NCBI RefSeq assembly: GCF_024138145.1
Contig: NZ_CP099997.1
Coordinates: 2,480,001-2,544,000, forward strand
Direction: 5' to 3'
DNA from: Natronosalvus halobius
GTDB taxonomy: Archaea; Halobacteriota; Halobacteria; Halobacteriales; Natrialbaceae
Length of the DNA stretch: 64,000 nucleotides
The notes below the pieces were generated by a model. That model saw only the letters and a list, made by a program, of their open reading frames with translations. It did not search any database and was not told the DNA's origin. Both the position numbers and the translations under genes were made by a program. Shown piece by piece: positions 43,632 through 53,233 of the stretch; position 1 is the stretch's first letter, and the number at the start of each line of letters is the position of its first letter.

Positions 43632-44723
43632 TCACTCCTCGGACTCGTAGGGTTCGCCGACGGAGGAGGGAACCTGCGTCTTCCCCCAGCCCGTGAGGAC
43701 CACGATGACGACGACGTACGGAAGCAGCCCCAGCAGCTTCGAGGAGGCCTCGATGTTGAGCGTCTGGAACTGGCCTTGCAACATGTCGACGCCGCCGAAG
43801 AGGAGGGCGGCCGCCGCCGCTCCGAGCGGGTTGTAGTTGCCGAACAGGTAGGCGACGATGCCGAGCCAGCCGCGACCATCGACCATCGTCTGCCCGGTCC
43901 CGATGAACGACGAACTATGTGCGAGAAGCACCGCACCGCCGAGGCCGGCCAGCCCACCGGAGAAGATCACCGTCGCGTAGCGGACTCGATTGACGTCGAT
44001 ACCGGCGGTGTCGAGCGCCTCCGGATTCTCGCCGGCTGCCTGAATCCAGTAGCCGTACTGCGTGCGGTAGAGGAAGACCCACGCCCCGACCGCGACGAGA
44101 ACGGTGAGCCAGACCAGCGGCGACTGGTCGAAGACGACCCGACCGAGGAAGGGAATCTCGCTGAGTCCCGGAACCGTCAACCGCCCGACTCCGGGGAGGC
44201 GCGGACTGTTTCTGCTCCCCCAGATGACGGCCGCCGTGAACGGCACGAGCCCGAGGCCGATGAACCAGACCCCCAGCCCGGCCACGATCTGATCCGCCTT
44301 GTACCGGATCAACAATACGGCGAAGAGCACGGCCAGCCCCATCGTGAGCAGGACCGAAATAACGATCCCGACCCAGGCGTGGACGGCCCCGCCGGCGCCG
44401 ACGAAGTACGTCGCGGCGGCGGCGAAGAAGGCGCCGAAGATCATGAACCCCTCGAGGCCGATGTTGAACACGCCGCTTTTCTCCGCGTACAGCCCGCCAA
44501 TCGCCGCGAGCGTGATGGGGGCGGCCATCTCCATCGACCGGGCGACGTAGCCCGGCGTCACGATGCTGGCGAGGGTCTCGAGGCCGTCGGACAGCACCTC
44601 GGCGAGCGGAACGTCGAAGACGACGGCCCCGACGACCCCGAGGGCTGCCAGCATGACGAGCACGAGGCCGACGAGTCGGACGCCGCGGTGACGAGCGTAC
44701 TCGAGGCTGTCGAGGCCGCTCAT
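43632..44723 (-). CDS. ABC transporter permease (nucleoside/simple sugar type), second permease
   Basis: The 363-residue product is a BPD_transp_2-type permease with about ten hydrophobic helices, conserved stretches FNIGLEGFMIFGAFFAA (residues about 90-106) and GFMIFGAFF. It belongs to the nucleoside (BmpC/NupQ-like) branch. The start (ATG 44723) overlaps the previous gene by four bases, so it is the last gene of the four-gene transporter operon. Confidence 0.92.
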   Translation of the reverse strand: MSGLDSLEYARHRGVRLVGLVLVMLAALGVVGAVVFDVPLAEVLSDGLETLASIVTPGYVARSMEMAAPITLAAIGGLYAEKSGVFNIGLEGFMIFGAFFAAAATYFVGAGGAVHAWVGIVISVLLTMGLAVLFAVLLIRYKADQIVAGLGVWFIGLGLVPFTAAVIWGSRNSPRLPGVGRLTVPGLSEIPFLGRVVFDQSPLVWLTVLVAVGAWVFLYRTQYGYWIQAAGENPEALDTAGIDVNRVRYATVIFSGGLAGLGGAVLLAHSSSFIGTGQTMVDGRGWLGIVAYLFGNYNPLGAAAAALLFGGVDMLQGQFQTLNIEASSKLLGLLPYVVVIVVLTGWGKTQVPSSVGEPYESEE

Positions 44724-45853
44724 CGGTCGTCACCACCGAGACCGGCTCGTTTGGCAGCCATTCGGAACAGCTCCGGTGCGGCCACGAAGACGATGACGAT
44801 GCCGACGATGCCGTCGATCAACTGGACGGGCACGTCGCTGTAGGTCTGGATGTACGAACTCGACGAGTTGAGCCCGCCGAACAACAGCCCAGCCGGCAGG
44901 ACGCCGAGCGGATTGTTCGCGGCGAGCAGGCTGACGGCGATTGCGTCGTAGCCGTAGGTGTGGATGCTGGCCGGTTCGATGAACCGCCCCTGGAACATGA
45001 TGACGTAGACCGCGCTGGCGAGCCCGGCGACGGCCCCGGAGAACGTCATCGTCGCGACGATCGTCCGTTTCGCATCGACGCCAGAGTACACCGCCGCCCC
45101 GGCCTGGTAGCCGCTGGTCACCATGTCGTACCCGATCCCCGTCCGCGTCATCGCGATAGCGACGACCGCGACGAGTGCGAGCGTCAGGACGAGACCGATC
45201 ACCGAGAACCCCGAATCGCCGAAGACGATCGGCGGGAGGCCGACGTAATCCGGGAGCCGTTCGGTTTGGACGTTCGTCGATCCCTCCGCCCGGAGCGGGT
45301 TCGTGAGCAGCCAGCTGACGACACCGATCGCGATGAAGTTCAACATGATCGTCGTGATGATCTCGTTCGCGTCGGCGTACGCCTTCAACACACCGGGAAG
45401 CGCTCCATAGAGGCCGCCACCGACGGCGGCGGCGACCGTCCCAATGAGCATCAACCCGATTCCACCGACGGTCCCGGTCGGCAAGAACGGGGCCGTCCAG
45501 AGGATCGACACGGTGCAAAACAGGCCGCCGACGACGAACTGTCCCTGCACGCCGATGTTGAACACGCCGGCTCTGAACGCGATCGCCACGGCGACGCCCG
45601 TCAGAATGAAGAACGTCGAGAGCCGCAACGTCCGCGCCAGGATGCGCTCGCTGCCGAGCGCGCCGACGATCAGGTTGTTCAGGAATAGTATCGGATTGTA
45701 TCCGGCGGCAGCCACGATCACCAGGCCGATGAGAATCGCCGTCGTGACCGACGCAAGGGCGATTCCGAGGCGTTCCAGGACCGTCGCCTGGAGGAGTCGA
45801 CCGGCGACGCGATCCGCCATCGAACGGGGACCGCTCTGGTCGGCCGAGCTCAT
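44720..45853 (-). CDS. ABC transporter permease (nucleoside/simple sugar type), first permease
   Basis: The 377-residue product is the partner permease of the heterodimeric membrane channel. About ten hydrophobic helices and the motif FNIGVQGQFVVGGLF (near residue 98) place it in BPD_transp_2 (BmpB/NupP-like). ATG 45853 overlaps the ATPase gene stop by four bases. Confidence 0.92.
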   Translation of the reverse strand: MSSADQSGPRSMADRVAGRLLQATVLERLGIALASVTTAILIGLVIVAAAGYNPILFLNNLIVGALGSERILARTLRLSTFFILTGVAVAIAFRAGVFNIGVQGQFVVGGLFCTVSILWTAPFLPTGTVGGIGLMLIGTVAAAVGGGLYGALPGVLKAYADANEIITTIMLNFIAIGVVSWLLTNPLRAEGSTNVQTERLPDYVGLPPIVFGDSGFSVIGLVLTLALVAVVAIAMTRTGIGYDMVTSGYQAGAAVYSGVDAKRTIVATMTFSGAVAGLASAVYVIMFQGRFIEPASIHTYGYDAIAVSLLAANNPLGVLPAGLLFGGLNSSSSYIQTYSDVPVQLIDGIVGIVIVFVAAPELFRMAAKRAGLGGDDR

Positions 45854-47424
45854 GGCTGGACCTCGCTGTCGGGCTCCGACAGCTCGTTCTGGTCGACGAG
45901 GCGCTGGCCCGCCATCAGGAGACCGAGTTCCTCCTCGGTGACCGCGGCTGGATCGACGGTGTCGATGAACGACCCCTCGTACATGACCGCGGTTCGGTCC
46001 GAGAGCTTCTGGATCTCCTCGAGCTTCGACGAGACGAGAACGATTGCCAATCCGTCATCCCTGAGTTCGATCAACCGATTGTGAATGAACTCGATCGACC
46101 CGATGTCGACGCCGCGAGTCGGGTGCGAGGCGATCAACAGCGATGGATTATGTCCGACCTCTCGGCCGACGATGAACTTCTGCTGGTTCCCGCCAGATAG
46201 CGACGCCGCCCTGGTGTCGGCGTCGGGCGGTTGGACGTCGAACTCCGCGATGATCTCCTCGGTGTGATCACGGACGTGCGCCCAGTCGATGAACCCGTTT
46301 TTCGCGAACGGCTCGATGGTCTGGTTGCCGAGCAGTCCGTTCCGGACCAGATCGTAGTCCATCACCAGCCCCTCGGCGTGGCGGTCCTCGGGAATGTAGG
46401 CGATGCCCGCCTCGATGCGGTCGCGTCGCGACAGCGTGGTGATGTCGTCGCCGTCGAATCGGATCGCTCCCGAATCGGGCGTCCGGAGACCGGTGAGGGC
46501 CTCGACGAGTTCGGTCTGGCCGTTTCCCTGCACGCCGGCAATGCCGAGGATCTCGCCCTCCCGAACCTGGAGGTCGACCCCGGAGACCTTCTCGAGGCCG
46601 CGGTCGCCCGTGACCCGTATCCCCTCGACCTCGAGGAGCGGTGATCCCGGTTCGGTTTCGCGAGGCTGACGATCGAACAGCACCTCGCGACCGACCATCA
46701 TCTGGGCCAGCTCCTGCTCGGAGGTGTCCGAGGCGGGGACGGTGCCGACCGCCTTCCCGTCGCGGAGAACGGTGATGTCGTCGGCGATCGCCATGACTTC
46801 GTCGAGCTTGTGCGAGATGAAGATGAGCGAGCGACCGTCCGCTCTGAGGTCTTCCATGACGGCCATCAGCCCGTCGACCTCCTGTGGCGTGAGGACGGCC
46901 GTCGGCTCGTCGAGGATGAGGACGTCCGCTCCCCGGTAGAGGCTCTTGACGATTTCGACGCGCTGTCTCGTCCCGAGGTCGAGGTCCTGGATCGGGGTGT
47001 CGAGGTGGTCGGCGACCTCGAACCCGTAACGGTCGCTGATCGCCTCGATCGACCCTCGTGCGGCCTCCTCGTCGACGAATCCGTTCTCGACGGGTTCGTG
47101 GCCGAGGATGACGTTCTGGAGGACGGTCATCGGCTCGACGAGCTGGAAGTGCTGGTGGATCATGCCGATCCCCGCGTCCATCGCGTCGCGAGGCGTGTCG
47201 ATCGTCCGTTCCTCGCCGTCGATGGCGATCGTCCCCTCGTCCTGATCGTAGAGTCCGTAGAGCACGCTCATGAGCGTCGTCTTCCCCGAGCCGTTTTCGC
47301 CGAGGAGAGCGTGGATCGAGCCGGCCTCGAGCGTGAAATCGACGCGCTCGTTGGCGACGACGTCGCCGAACCGTTTCGTGATCCCCTCGAGTCGGACGGC
47401 CGGTGGTGAGTTGTGCGAAGTCAT
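45850..47424 (-). CDS. ABC transporter ATP-binding protein, two-domain (RbsA/NupO-like)
   Basis: The 524-residue protein has two ATPase halves. The first has an intact Walker A (GENGSGKTT, about residues 38-46) and Walker B (LILDEPTAVLTP). The second has a degenerate Walker A (GVQGNGQTE), with SLSGGNQQK as its signature sequence, which is usual for this family. It energises uptake through the two permeases downstream. It follows the substrate-binding gene by 54 bases. Confidence 0.94.
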   Translation of the reverse strand: MTSHNSPPAVRLEGITKRFGDVVANERVDFTLEAGSIHALLGENGSGKTTLMSVLYGLYDQDEGTIAIDGEERTIDTPRDAMDAGIGMIHQHFQLVEPMTVLQNVILGHEPVENGFVDEEAARGSIEAISDRYGFEVADHLDTPIQDLDLGTRQRVEIVKSLYRGADVLILDEPTAVLTPQEVDGLMAVMEDLRADGRSLIFISHKLDEVMAIADDITVLRDGKAVGTVPASDTSEQELAQMMVGREVLFDRQPRETEPGSPLLEVEGIRVTGDRGLEKVSGVDLQVREGEILGIAGVQGNGQTELVEALTGLRTPDSGAIRFDGDDITTLSRRDRIEAGIAYIPEDRHAEGLVMDYDLVRNGLLGNQTIEPFAKNGFIDWAHVRDHTEEIIAEFDVQPPDADTRAASLSGGNQQKFIVGREVGHNPSLLIASHPTRGVDIGSIEFIHNRLIELRDDGLAIVLVSSKLEEIQKLSDRTAVMYEGSFIDTVDPAAVTEEELGLLMAGQRLVDQNELSEPDSEVQP

Positions 47425-47478
47425 GAAGTAGTCAAAGATGTGAGAACGGAAAACCTGACTGCACGGTCGTCTCGTCGA

Positions 47479-48588
47479 CTAGCATCCAGTCGGTCCGCAC
47501 TCGAAGTCGATCTCGCCGTCGATGATGGCCTGCTTTGCGTCCTCGATATTCTGGTCGAGGGAGTCGGGCATGCTATCCTCGAACGCCTGCCCAGTCACCC
47601 AGTCGATCTGTCCACCTTCGGTCGAGAGGTTCTGTTCGCCCTGGACGCTCTCCCACTCGTCGTTGACGACGGCTCCGGCGACCTCGTAGGTGGCCTCGTT
47701 GAGGGCTTTGATGGCCGAGCCAAGGATCACGTCCTGATAGCTGTCGAACGCGACCGACTGGTCGCTGTCGACGCCGAGCGCGAATCGGCCGTTGTCTTCG
47801 GCGGCCTGGAACGCCCCTTCGCCGGCGGCCGAGGCCGCGTGCCAGACGATGTCGGCCCCGCTCTCGATCTGCGAGACGGCCTGGTCGTTGACCCCCGAGG
47901 GGTCGTTGAAGCTGCCGCCGTAACCGGTGAGCACCTCGATACTGTCGTCGACCCAGTGGACGCCCTGTTCGTACGAAACCTGAAACGCCTCGATCAGCGG
48001 GATTTCCTCGCCACCGACGAAGCCGACGACGCTCTCGTCGGGATTGGTCGAACTCCCCTCGTGTTCGACCTCCTCCTGGGTCAGCGTTCCGGCGCCGACA
48101 CCGGCGAGGAACGACATTTCGTTGTTCATCTCGATCCACCCCGAGACGTTCTCCGCCTCGACGACGTTGTTGATGAGCATCCAGTTCACGTCCGGGTACT
48201 CCTGGGCGTTCTCCTGGAGCGGCTCAGTGTGCTGGTCGGCGACCAGGACGATCAGATCCGGCTCGGATTCGGCGGCGTCAGCCTGGCGCTGGCCGTACTC
48301 GCCCTGGTTGGTCTCTTCGATCGTATTGACGTCGATGTCCCACTCGTCGGCTGCCTCTTCCAGTCCTTCGAGCGCGTTGTCGTTGAACGCCTGGTCGTCG
48401 AAGCCCGCTGGGCTCGAGATAATGGTCATCTGATACTCGGCGTCGCCTCCCATATCCCCGCCGATACACCCGGCGAGGGCCATCCCACCGACGACCGCCC
48501 CCGATCGAAGAACGGAACGCCGATCGACCGGTACGGTTGTATCGCGCGACTCTCCAGACCCATCACGTCCACCAGTCCTGGAAAACAT
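47479..48588 (-). CDS. BMP-family substrate-binding lipoprotein
   Basis: The 369-residue product has a Tat signal (RRSVLRSGAVVGGMALAGC) ending in a lipobox, so it is an anchored binding protein outside the membrane. The mature domain matches the BMP/basic membrane protein family (periplasmic binding fold), which captures purine nucleosides. Conserved parts are GFDDQAFNDNALEGL and WHAASAAGEGAF. It leads the operon at 43632-48588. A TATA box (GATTTTATAG read on the minus strand, about 48617-48626) is roughly 30 bases before ATG 48588, so the mRNA may be leaderless. Confidence 0.92.
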   Translation of the reverse strand: MFSRTGGRDGSGESRDTTVPVDRRSVLRSGAVVGGMALAGCIGGDMGGDAEYQMTIISSPAGFDDQAFNDNALEGLEEAADEWDIDVNTIEETNQGEYGQRQADAAESEPDLIVLVADQHTEPLQENAQEYPDVNWMLINNVVEAENVSGWIEMNNEMSFLAGVGAGTLTQEEVEHEGSSTNPDESVVGFVGGEEIPLIEAFQVSYEQGVHWVDDSIEVLTGYGGSFNDPSGVNDQAVSQIESGADIVWHAASAAGEGAFQAAEDNGRFALGVDSDQSVAFDSYQDVILGSAIKALNEATYEVAGAVVNDEWESVQGEQNLSTEGGQIDWVTGQAFEDSMPDSLDQNIEDAKQAIIDGEIDFECGPTGC

Positions 48589-48950
48589 ATCACTACCAGA
48601 TATGGGACTCCTACTATAAAATCATTTAGACCCAACAGGTCACTATTGCCGTTAAAAGCGCCGTATGGGGCAGAATCCAGATTGTATTTTGTAATTTATA
48701 TCCTGGTTCATCGAAATAGTGTAATATATATTTAAATGGTTGGTCGTCAGGTGCAGTTGAGGGCGGGCCGACAAAAACGGACTGGACATCAGTACCATCA
48801 GGGGACCGGCCGTTCGTCACGTGAGTTCCACTAGTGCTTGATAGGGATCGGTGTGGTGGCTTTTCAGATGACCACGCGTAAACGACCCCCTCATTCACCG
48901 AGACACGCACGCCGATCCTCAAGTTCCGGCGAGCAACACGGTGAGCACTG
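48589..48950. promoter_or_regulatory. Intergenic region with the transporter promoter, AT-rich part
   Basis: It carries the leftward promoter described above. An AT-rich patch (about 48675-48745, ATTTATATC and TAATATATATTTAAAT) stands out from the GC-rich surroundings and may hold further promoter or operator elements; no gene was seen. Confidence 0.45.
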
Positions 48951-49511
48951 ATGGGGCGCGTCCTCGTCGCGTACGGCTCGACCGAGGGCCAGACGGCCGC
49001 CATCGCCGACCGGATCGGTGACGTACTCGCCGACGCCGGCCACGACCCGCTCGTGATCAGCACGAAACACCCGCCGCCGGAGATCGACATCGCGCGCTAC
49101 GACGGAGTCGTCGTCGCCGCCTCGGTCCACATGGGCGACCACCAACCAGACGCCGTGTCGTTCGTCCGCGAAAACCTCGACGCGCTCGAACGCATCCCCT
49201 CGGCGTTCGTCTCGGTTAGCCTGACAGCAGCGACCGACAGCGAGGACGCTGACCGGACTACGAACGAGTACGTTCAGGATGTCCTCCAGGAGACCGGGTG
49301 GTCGCCGACGCGGACCCACATCGTCGCCGGTGCGCTGAAATACCGCGAGTACGGACTGCTCACGCGCTTCGTCGTGCGCCGCATTGCCGGCAAGGAGGGA
49401 CTGGCGACCGACACCAGCCGAGATCACGAGTACACAGACTGGGACGACATCGAGGCGTTTGCCGGCGAGTTCGCGACGCTTGTAGACGATCATAGTTCGA
49501 ACGCCTCGTAA
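48951..49511 (+). CDS. Flavodoxin-domain protein (HemG-like protoporphyrinogen oxidase family)
   Basis: The 186-residue product has the flavodoxin FMN-binding fold, with the phosphate loop YGSTEGQTAAIADRI (residues 8-22) and VVAASVHMGDHQPDAV as the second FMN contact, both characteristic of the HemG-like family. In bacteria HemG oxidises protoporphyrinogen IX using FMN; whether this haloarchaeal protein does the same is not known. It is single, with 109 bases of spacer behind it. Confidence 0.86.
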   Translation: MGRVLVAYGSTEGQTAAIADRIGDVLADAGHDPLVISTKHPPPEIDIARYDGVVVAASVHMGDHQPDAVSFVRENLDALERIPSAFVSVSLTAATDSEDADRTTNEYVQDVLQETGWSPTRTHIVAGALKYREYGLLTRFVVRRIAGKEGLATDTSRDHEYTDWDDIEAFAGEFATLVDDHSSNAS

Positions 49512-49514
49512 CTA

Positions 49515-50210
49515 TTCATAACCGGACTGAGTATCCGGAAGAACGGTGAAGACGTAAGTTGGAGGCGGAACTAGGAAGACGTGTTTGAGCGGTCGGTGGG
49601 AACTCGAGATAGCGGTCAGTCACTGATAGTCGTCACTAGCGGGGAGAAGATGAGTAGGGAGTGGTTCGAAAACGTGGCGGAGATCGCCCGCTCAAATATT
49701 CATAATCGGTTTCAGTCTTGCGGTTTTCAAGTTGGTAGCCACTCGAAAGTGAAGCGAGACGAAGAGTGACTCGAATTGGGATCTCGAAATTGGGTTCGGC
49801 GGTGTCGAGCCTTCTCTGCGGAGATCACGTTCACCTGCTCGAATCGAACGGGTGGGCTCTCAGCAGGCTGTCTGAAAGTTCATAATCGGTTCTCTGCTAT
49901 CGGTTTTGAGAGTAGAACCAGCACTGTAATAGCCAGGAAGGCCGAGACGGCCTTTGAGAGAGAAAACGCGTACTATAGGGAATCTCGTTGGCGGTCATGC
50001 CTGTATGGCTGCTCGAGGCTTGGCTCTACGCAGCGAGTGCCGGCCACGAGACGGCTGCGCTCACCGCCTACTCTGTGTACCCGCCTCGAGAAAGGTAGAT
50101 GCGCCCCAAACTGCCCGAGAGGCCCCATATTCGGAAATTGGGGTTGGGGCCACGTTCTTGAAGGAGCACTTTCCTATGTACGCTCCCCCTCGACGATCTT
50201 CATAATTGGC
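49515..50210 (+). repeat. Dispersed motif TTCATAA(T/C)(C/T)GG, three to four copies, gene-poor region
   Basis: TTCATAACCGG (49515), TTCATAATCGGTT (49699-49711), TTCATAATCGGTT (49879-49891) and TTCATAATTGGC (50199-50210) recur, with the first three spaced 184 and 180 bases apart. A related CATAATTGGG sits inverted near 50250-50260. The two perfect copies are followed by sequence with partial similarity (CGGTTTTCAAG versus CGGTTTTGAGA), which suggests decayed tandem units. A perfect hairpin (AAGGCCG-AGA-CGGCCTT) is at 49938-49954. No coding frame of the region from 49512 to 50254 looks real. Confidence 0.5.
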
Positions 50211-50254
50211 TTCGAGTCAGGGTCCGTAACGACTCTTCCGGACGTATTGCCCAA

Positions 50255-50584
50255 TTATGAGTGAATTGAAGCGCGATAAGTCCAACCTCGCAAGCGCTGA
50301 GGTCCGGCTGAGACGTCAACCACGATTATAGCGGCAACTGTACCGATGCCGACAGCGATTGCGAACCCAGCGGCGCAAATGACAGGGGTGGGCTGCACCG
50401 GGCCGCCAAACCTGAGGACGACACCGGTTAGCCAATTCAGGGCGGAGACCGCTGGCAGCGCTACTACAAACCCAAGAAGTCGCCGACCAACCACAACGCC
50501 CTGGCCAGCGACCGCGATAAGTAGCAGCGACGAGGGGAGTCCAACAGCCAACCCAGTGACGACGCTCTGGTGCCCCGAAAACAT
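50255..50584 (-). CDS. Small membrane protein of unknown function
   Basis: The 109-residue product (starting MFSGHQSVVTGLAVGL) has three hydrophobic helices, including LLGFVVALPAVSALNWLTGVV and ICAAGFAIAVGIGTVAAIIVV. The ATG at 50582-50584 was chosen; upstream residues are Ser/Arg-rich. It is divergent from the gene at 50613, 28 bases away. No family recognised. Confidence 0.6.
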   Translation of the reverse strand: MFSGHQSVVTGLAVGLPSSLLLIAVAGQGVVVGRRLLGFVVALPAVSALNWLTGVVLRFGGPVQPTPVICAAGFAIAVGIGTVAAIIVVDVSAGPQRLRGWTYRASIHS

Positions 50585-50612
50585 TTTTCCGGCCGTCCGA
50601 TGTCGAGCGCGT

Positions 50613-51044
50613 ATGGATCCCGACGACAAGAACGCGGACGACGCGAAGGCGACCGACCTCGAGTTGAGCGACACCGAGAAGGACGCCCTCCACGACCTCC
50701 AGCTCGCGGTCGAACACCTCCACCGGGGCTACGGCGCCCTGCTCGAGTGTCACCACGAGGTCGGCCACGCGATGGATCAGATCGCCGACGCCGAGGACCG
50801 CCTCCAGGAGGCGGGCCACGAGACCTGGGCGAACGATCTCAGGAACGAGTACCTGCCCGCCGGTTCGGTGGGCGACCGGTGGACCTACGAGTTGATCGAG
50901 GAGTTCTCCGACGGGTTCCTGCGAGAGCTCACCGACTTCGAGGCGACCGTCCGGGACGAACTCGCCGACGGCCAGGGACACGTCACCGAGCGCGAACAGC
51001 AGCGACGGTGGCGCGAGCGAGCCGAGGGATGGGAATCGGGCTAA
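50613..51044 (+). CDS. Small acidic helical protein of unknown function
   Basis: The 143-residue product is highly acidic and almost entirely helical (AVEHLHRGYGALLECHHEVGH; DGFLRELTDFEATVRDELAD). It resembles a family seen in haloarchaea without known function. ATG 50613 is the first Met of good composition; the frame further upstream is Pro/Ala-rich and unlikely to be coding. No TATA box close to the start was obvious. Confidence 0.7.
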   Translation: MDPDDKNADDAKATDLELSDTEKDALHDLQLAVEHLHRGYGALLECHHEVGHAMDQIADAEDRLQEAGHETWANDLRNEYLPAGSVGDRWTYELIEEFSDGFLRELTDFEATVRDELADGQGHVTEREQQRRWRERAEGWESG

Positions 51045-51153
51045 CTCGAGGTTGAGAAGTGGGAAAACCGGAACGCGAGCGAACGGACTGCGGCGGGGCT
51101 AATCGGGTGCTGAAAGAGAGAAGCTGTCGGCGATAGCGACGGCAGACGCGAAC

Positions 51154-53127
51154 TCAGTCGTCGGCGGGTGCCGCCCCGGAGCCGCCCTCGGCCTGGGCCT
51201 TCGTCCAGGCGAGTTTGCCGCCGGCAGCGAGGATGTCGCGCTCGCGCTCGGAGGCGTTCAGCGTGGCGGTGAACTCCTCCTCGCCGTTGACGCGAACGGT
51301 GAACTCCTCGGCGCCGCTCGAGACGGCTTCCTCGACGTCGTCGACGATCTCGATGTCGTCGCCCTGGTCGATGGCGTCGTAGGTCTCCTCGTCGATGGTC
51401 AGCGGGAGCAGGCCGAAGTTGAAGAGGTTCGCGCGGTGGATCCGGGCGAAACTCTGGGCCAGCACGCCGTCGACCCCCAGGTACATCGGGCACAGGGCCG
51501 CGTGCTCGCGCGAAGAGCCCTGGCCGTAGTTCTCGCCGGCGACCAGGAAGCCGCCGTCGGACTCGAGTGCACGCTGGGCGAAGGTGTCGTCAACGCGGCT
51601 GAGCGTAAATTCGGAGAGTTTGGGGACGTTCGACCGGTACATCAGGATGTCCTGGGTCGCGGGGATGATGTGGTCGGTCGTGATGTTGTCCGCCATCTTC
51701 AGCAGCGCCGGGCCCTCGAGGTCGGCCTCGAGGGGGTCCTTGAGGGGGACGTCGCCGATGTTGGGCCCCTTGATGAGTTCGTCGTCGACGGCCTCGTCGG
51801 GGCTGATGAGGTCGGCTTTCGAGGCGTCGTAGGTCTCGGCGAGTTCGAAGCCGGGGTCCTCGAGGTCGCCGAGTTCCTCGGCCAGGTCGCGCGGGTCGAC
51901 GATTTCGCCTTTGAGTGCCGCGGCGGCGGCGACCTCCGGGGAACAGAGGTAGACGTTGTCGTCTTCGATGCCCGAACGACCCTCGAAGTTGCGGTTGAAC
52001 GTCCGCAGGCTCACGGAGTCGGAAGCGGGCACGTGGCCGATGCCGATACACGCACCACAGGTCGCCTCCGAGAAGTTGACGCCGGCGGCCATCATCTCGG
52101 CGACCCAGCCCTGGCGGGCCAGCAGTTCCGAAGCCTGCTTCGAGCCGGGGGCGACGATCATCTCGGTTGTCTTGTTCACCTCGCGGCCCTCGAGCATCTT
52201 CGCTGCGGGGAGGATGTCCTCGAAGGCGCCGTTGGTACAGGAGCCGACGATGACCTGATCGACGTCCGTTCCCGCGACCTCGCTGACGGGCACGACCTTG
52301 TCGGGCATCGACGGTTCGGCGATCAGCGGCTCGAGATCCGAGAGGTCGAGGACGATCTCGTCGTCGTACTCGGCGTCGTCGTCGGGCTGGAGTTCGACGT
52401 ACTCCTCGCCGCGACCGACGCGCTCGAGGTAGTCTTTGGTCTGCTCATCGGTCGCGAAGATCGAACTCGTCGCACCGAGTTCCGTCCCCATGTTGGTAAT
52501 CGTCATCCGCTCGGGGGCACTGAGGCTCTCGGCACCGGGGCCGGTGTACTCCAGGATCTTGCCGACGCCGCCCTTGACGGTGAGTCGGCGGAGCATCTCC
52601 AGGATGACGTCTTTCGCGGTGGCCCACTCGGGGAGTTCGCCCTCGAGGCGGACGTTGACGACCTCGGGCATCTCGATGTAGTAGGGGGCGCCGCCCATCG
52701 CGACGGTGATGTCGATCCCGCCGGCGCCGATGGCGAGTTCGCCCAGCCCACCCGGCGTCGGGGTGTGACTGTCCGAGCCGAGCAGGGTCTTGCCGGGGGC
52801 AGCGAAGTTCTCGCGGTGGACGTTGTGGCAGATGCCGTTGCCGGGGCGAGAGAAGTGGGCCCCGTAGGTGCCGGCTGCAGAACGCAGGAATCGGTGGTCG
52901 TCGGTGTTCTTGAAATCGAACTGGTAGGTCTGGTGGTCACAGTACTGGGCGGCCAGTTCGGTCTGGACCTCGTCCAGTCCCATCGCCTCGAACTGGAGCC
53001 AGACCATCGTGCCGGTCGTGTCCTGTGTCAGCACCTGGTCGATCTCGATCCCGATCTCCTCGCCGGTCTCGAGATCGCCCTCGACGAGGTGGTCGTCGAG
53101 AATTTTCTCGGTGAGCGTCTGTCCCAT
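51154..53127 (-). CDS. Aconitate hydratase (aconitase)
   Basis: Aconitase isomerises citrate to isocitrate in the citric acid cycle through a 4Fe-4S cluster. The 657-residue protein contains the cluster cysteines in GSCTNGAFED and TCGACIGIGH, and substrate motifs GSDSHTPTPGGLGELAIGAG, GRSGIEDDNVYLCSPEVAAA and the C-terminal swivelling domain (NYGQGSSREHAALCPMYLG). Length and domain order match the mAcn-like/monomeric forms typical of haloarchaea. ATG 53127 is preceded by 220 bases of spacer, then the insertion element. Confidence 0.95.
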   Translation of the reverse strand: MGQTLTEKILDDHLVEGDLETGEEIGIEIDQVLTQDTTGTMVWLQFEAMGLDEVQTELAAQYCDHQTYQFDFKNTDDHRFLRSAAGTYGAHFSRPGNGICHNVHRENFAAPGKTLLGSDSHTPTPGGLGELAIGAGGIDITVAMGGAPYYIEMPEVVNVRLEGELPEWATAKDVILEMLRRLTVKGGVGKILEYTGPGAESLSAPERMTITNMGTELGATSSIFATDEQTKDYLERVGRGEEYVELQPDDDAEYDDEIVLDLSDLEPLIAEPSMPDKVVPVSEVAGTDVDQVIVGSCTNGAFEDILPAAKMLEGREVNKTTEMIVAPGSKQASELLARQGWVAEMMAAGVNFSEATCGACIGIGHVPASDSVSLRTFNRNFEGRSGIEDDNVYLCSPEVAAAAALKGEIVDPRDLAEELGDLEDPGFELAETYDASKADLISPDEAVDDELIKGPNIGDVPLKDPLEADLEGPALLKMADNITTDHIIPATQDILMYRSNVPKLSEFTLSRVDDTFAQRALESDGGFLVAGENYGQGSSREHAALCPMYLGVDGVLAQSFARIHRANLFNFGLLPLTIDEETYDAIDQGDDIEIVDDVEEAVSSGAEEFTVRVNGEEEFTATLNASERERDILAAGGKLAWTKAQAEGGSGAAPADD

Positions 53128-53233
53128 AGCATCCCAAACTGGGCTATCCTGCCTGATAAATCCAGCGTGTTTCCGGGTGGGTGAGCGTCCAGAACATGGT
53201 TGTAAAACGGTTTATACAGAATTGAGGAGAATA

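Noticed and set aside
49776-50264. 162-codon frame in the repeat region
   Set aside because: It is Cys/Arg/Ser-rich with no haloarchaeal codon pattern and overlaps the repeated motifs; likely non-coding.
51436-53184. 582-codon frame opposite aconitase
   Set aside because: Antisense mirror of aconitase; no motif found.
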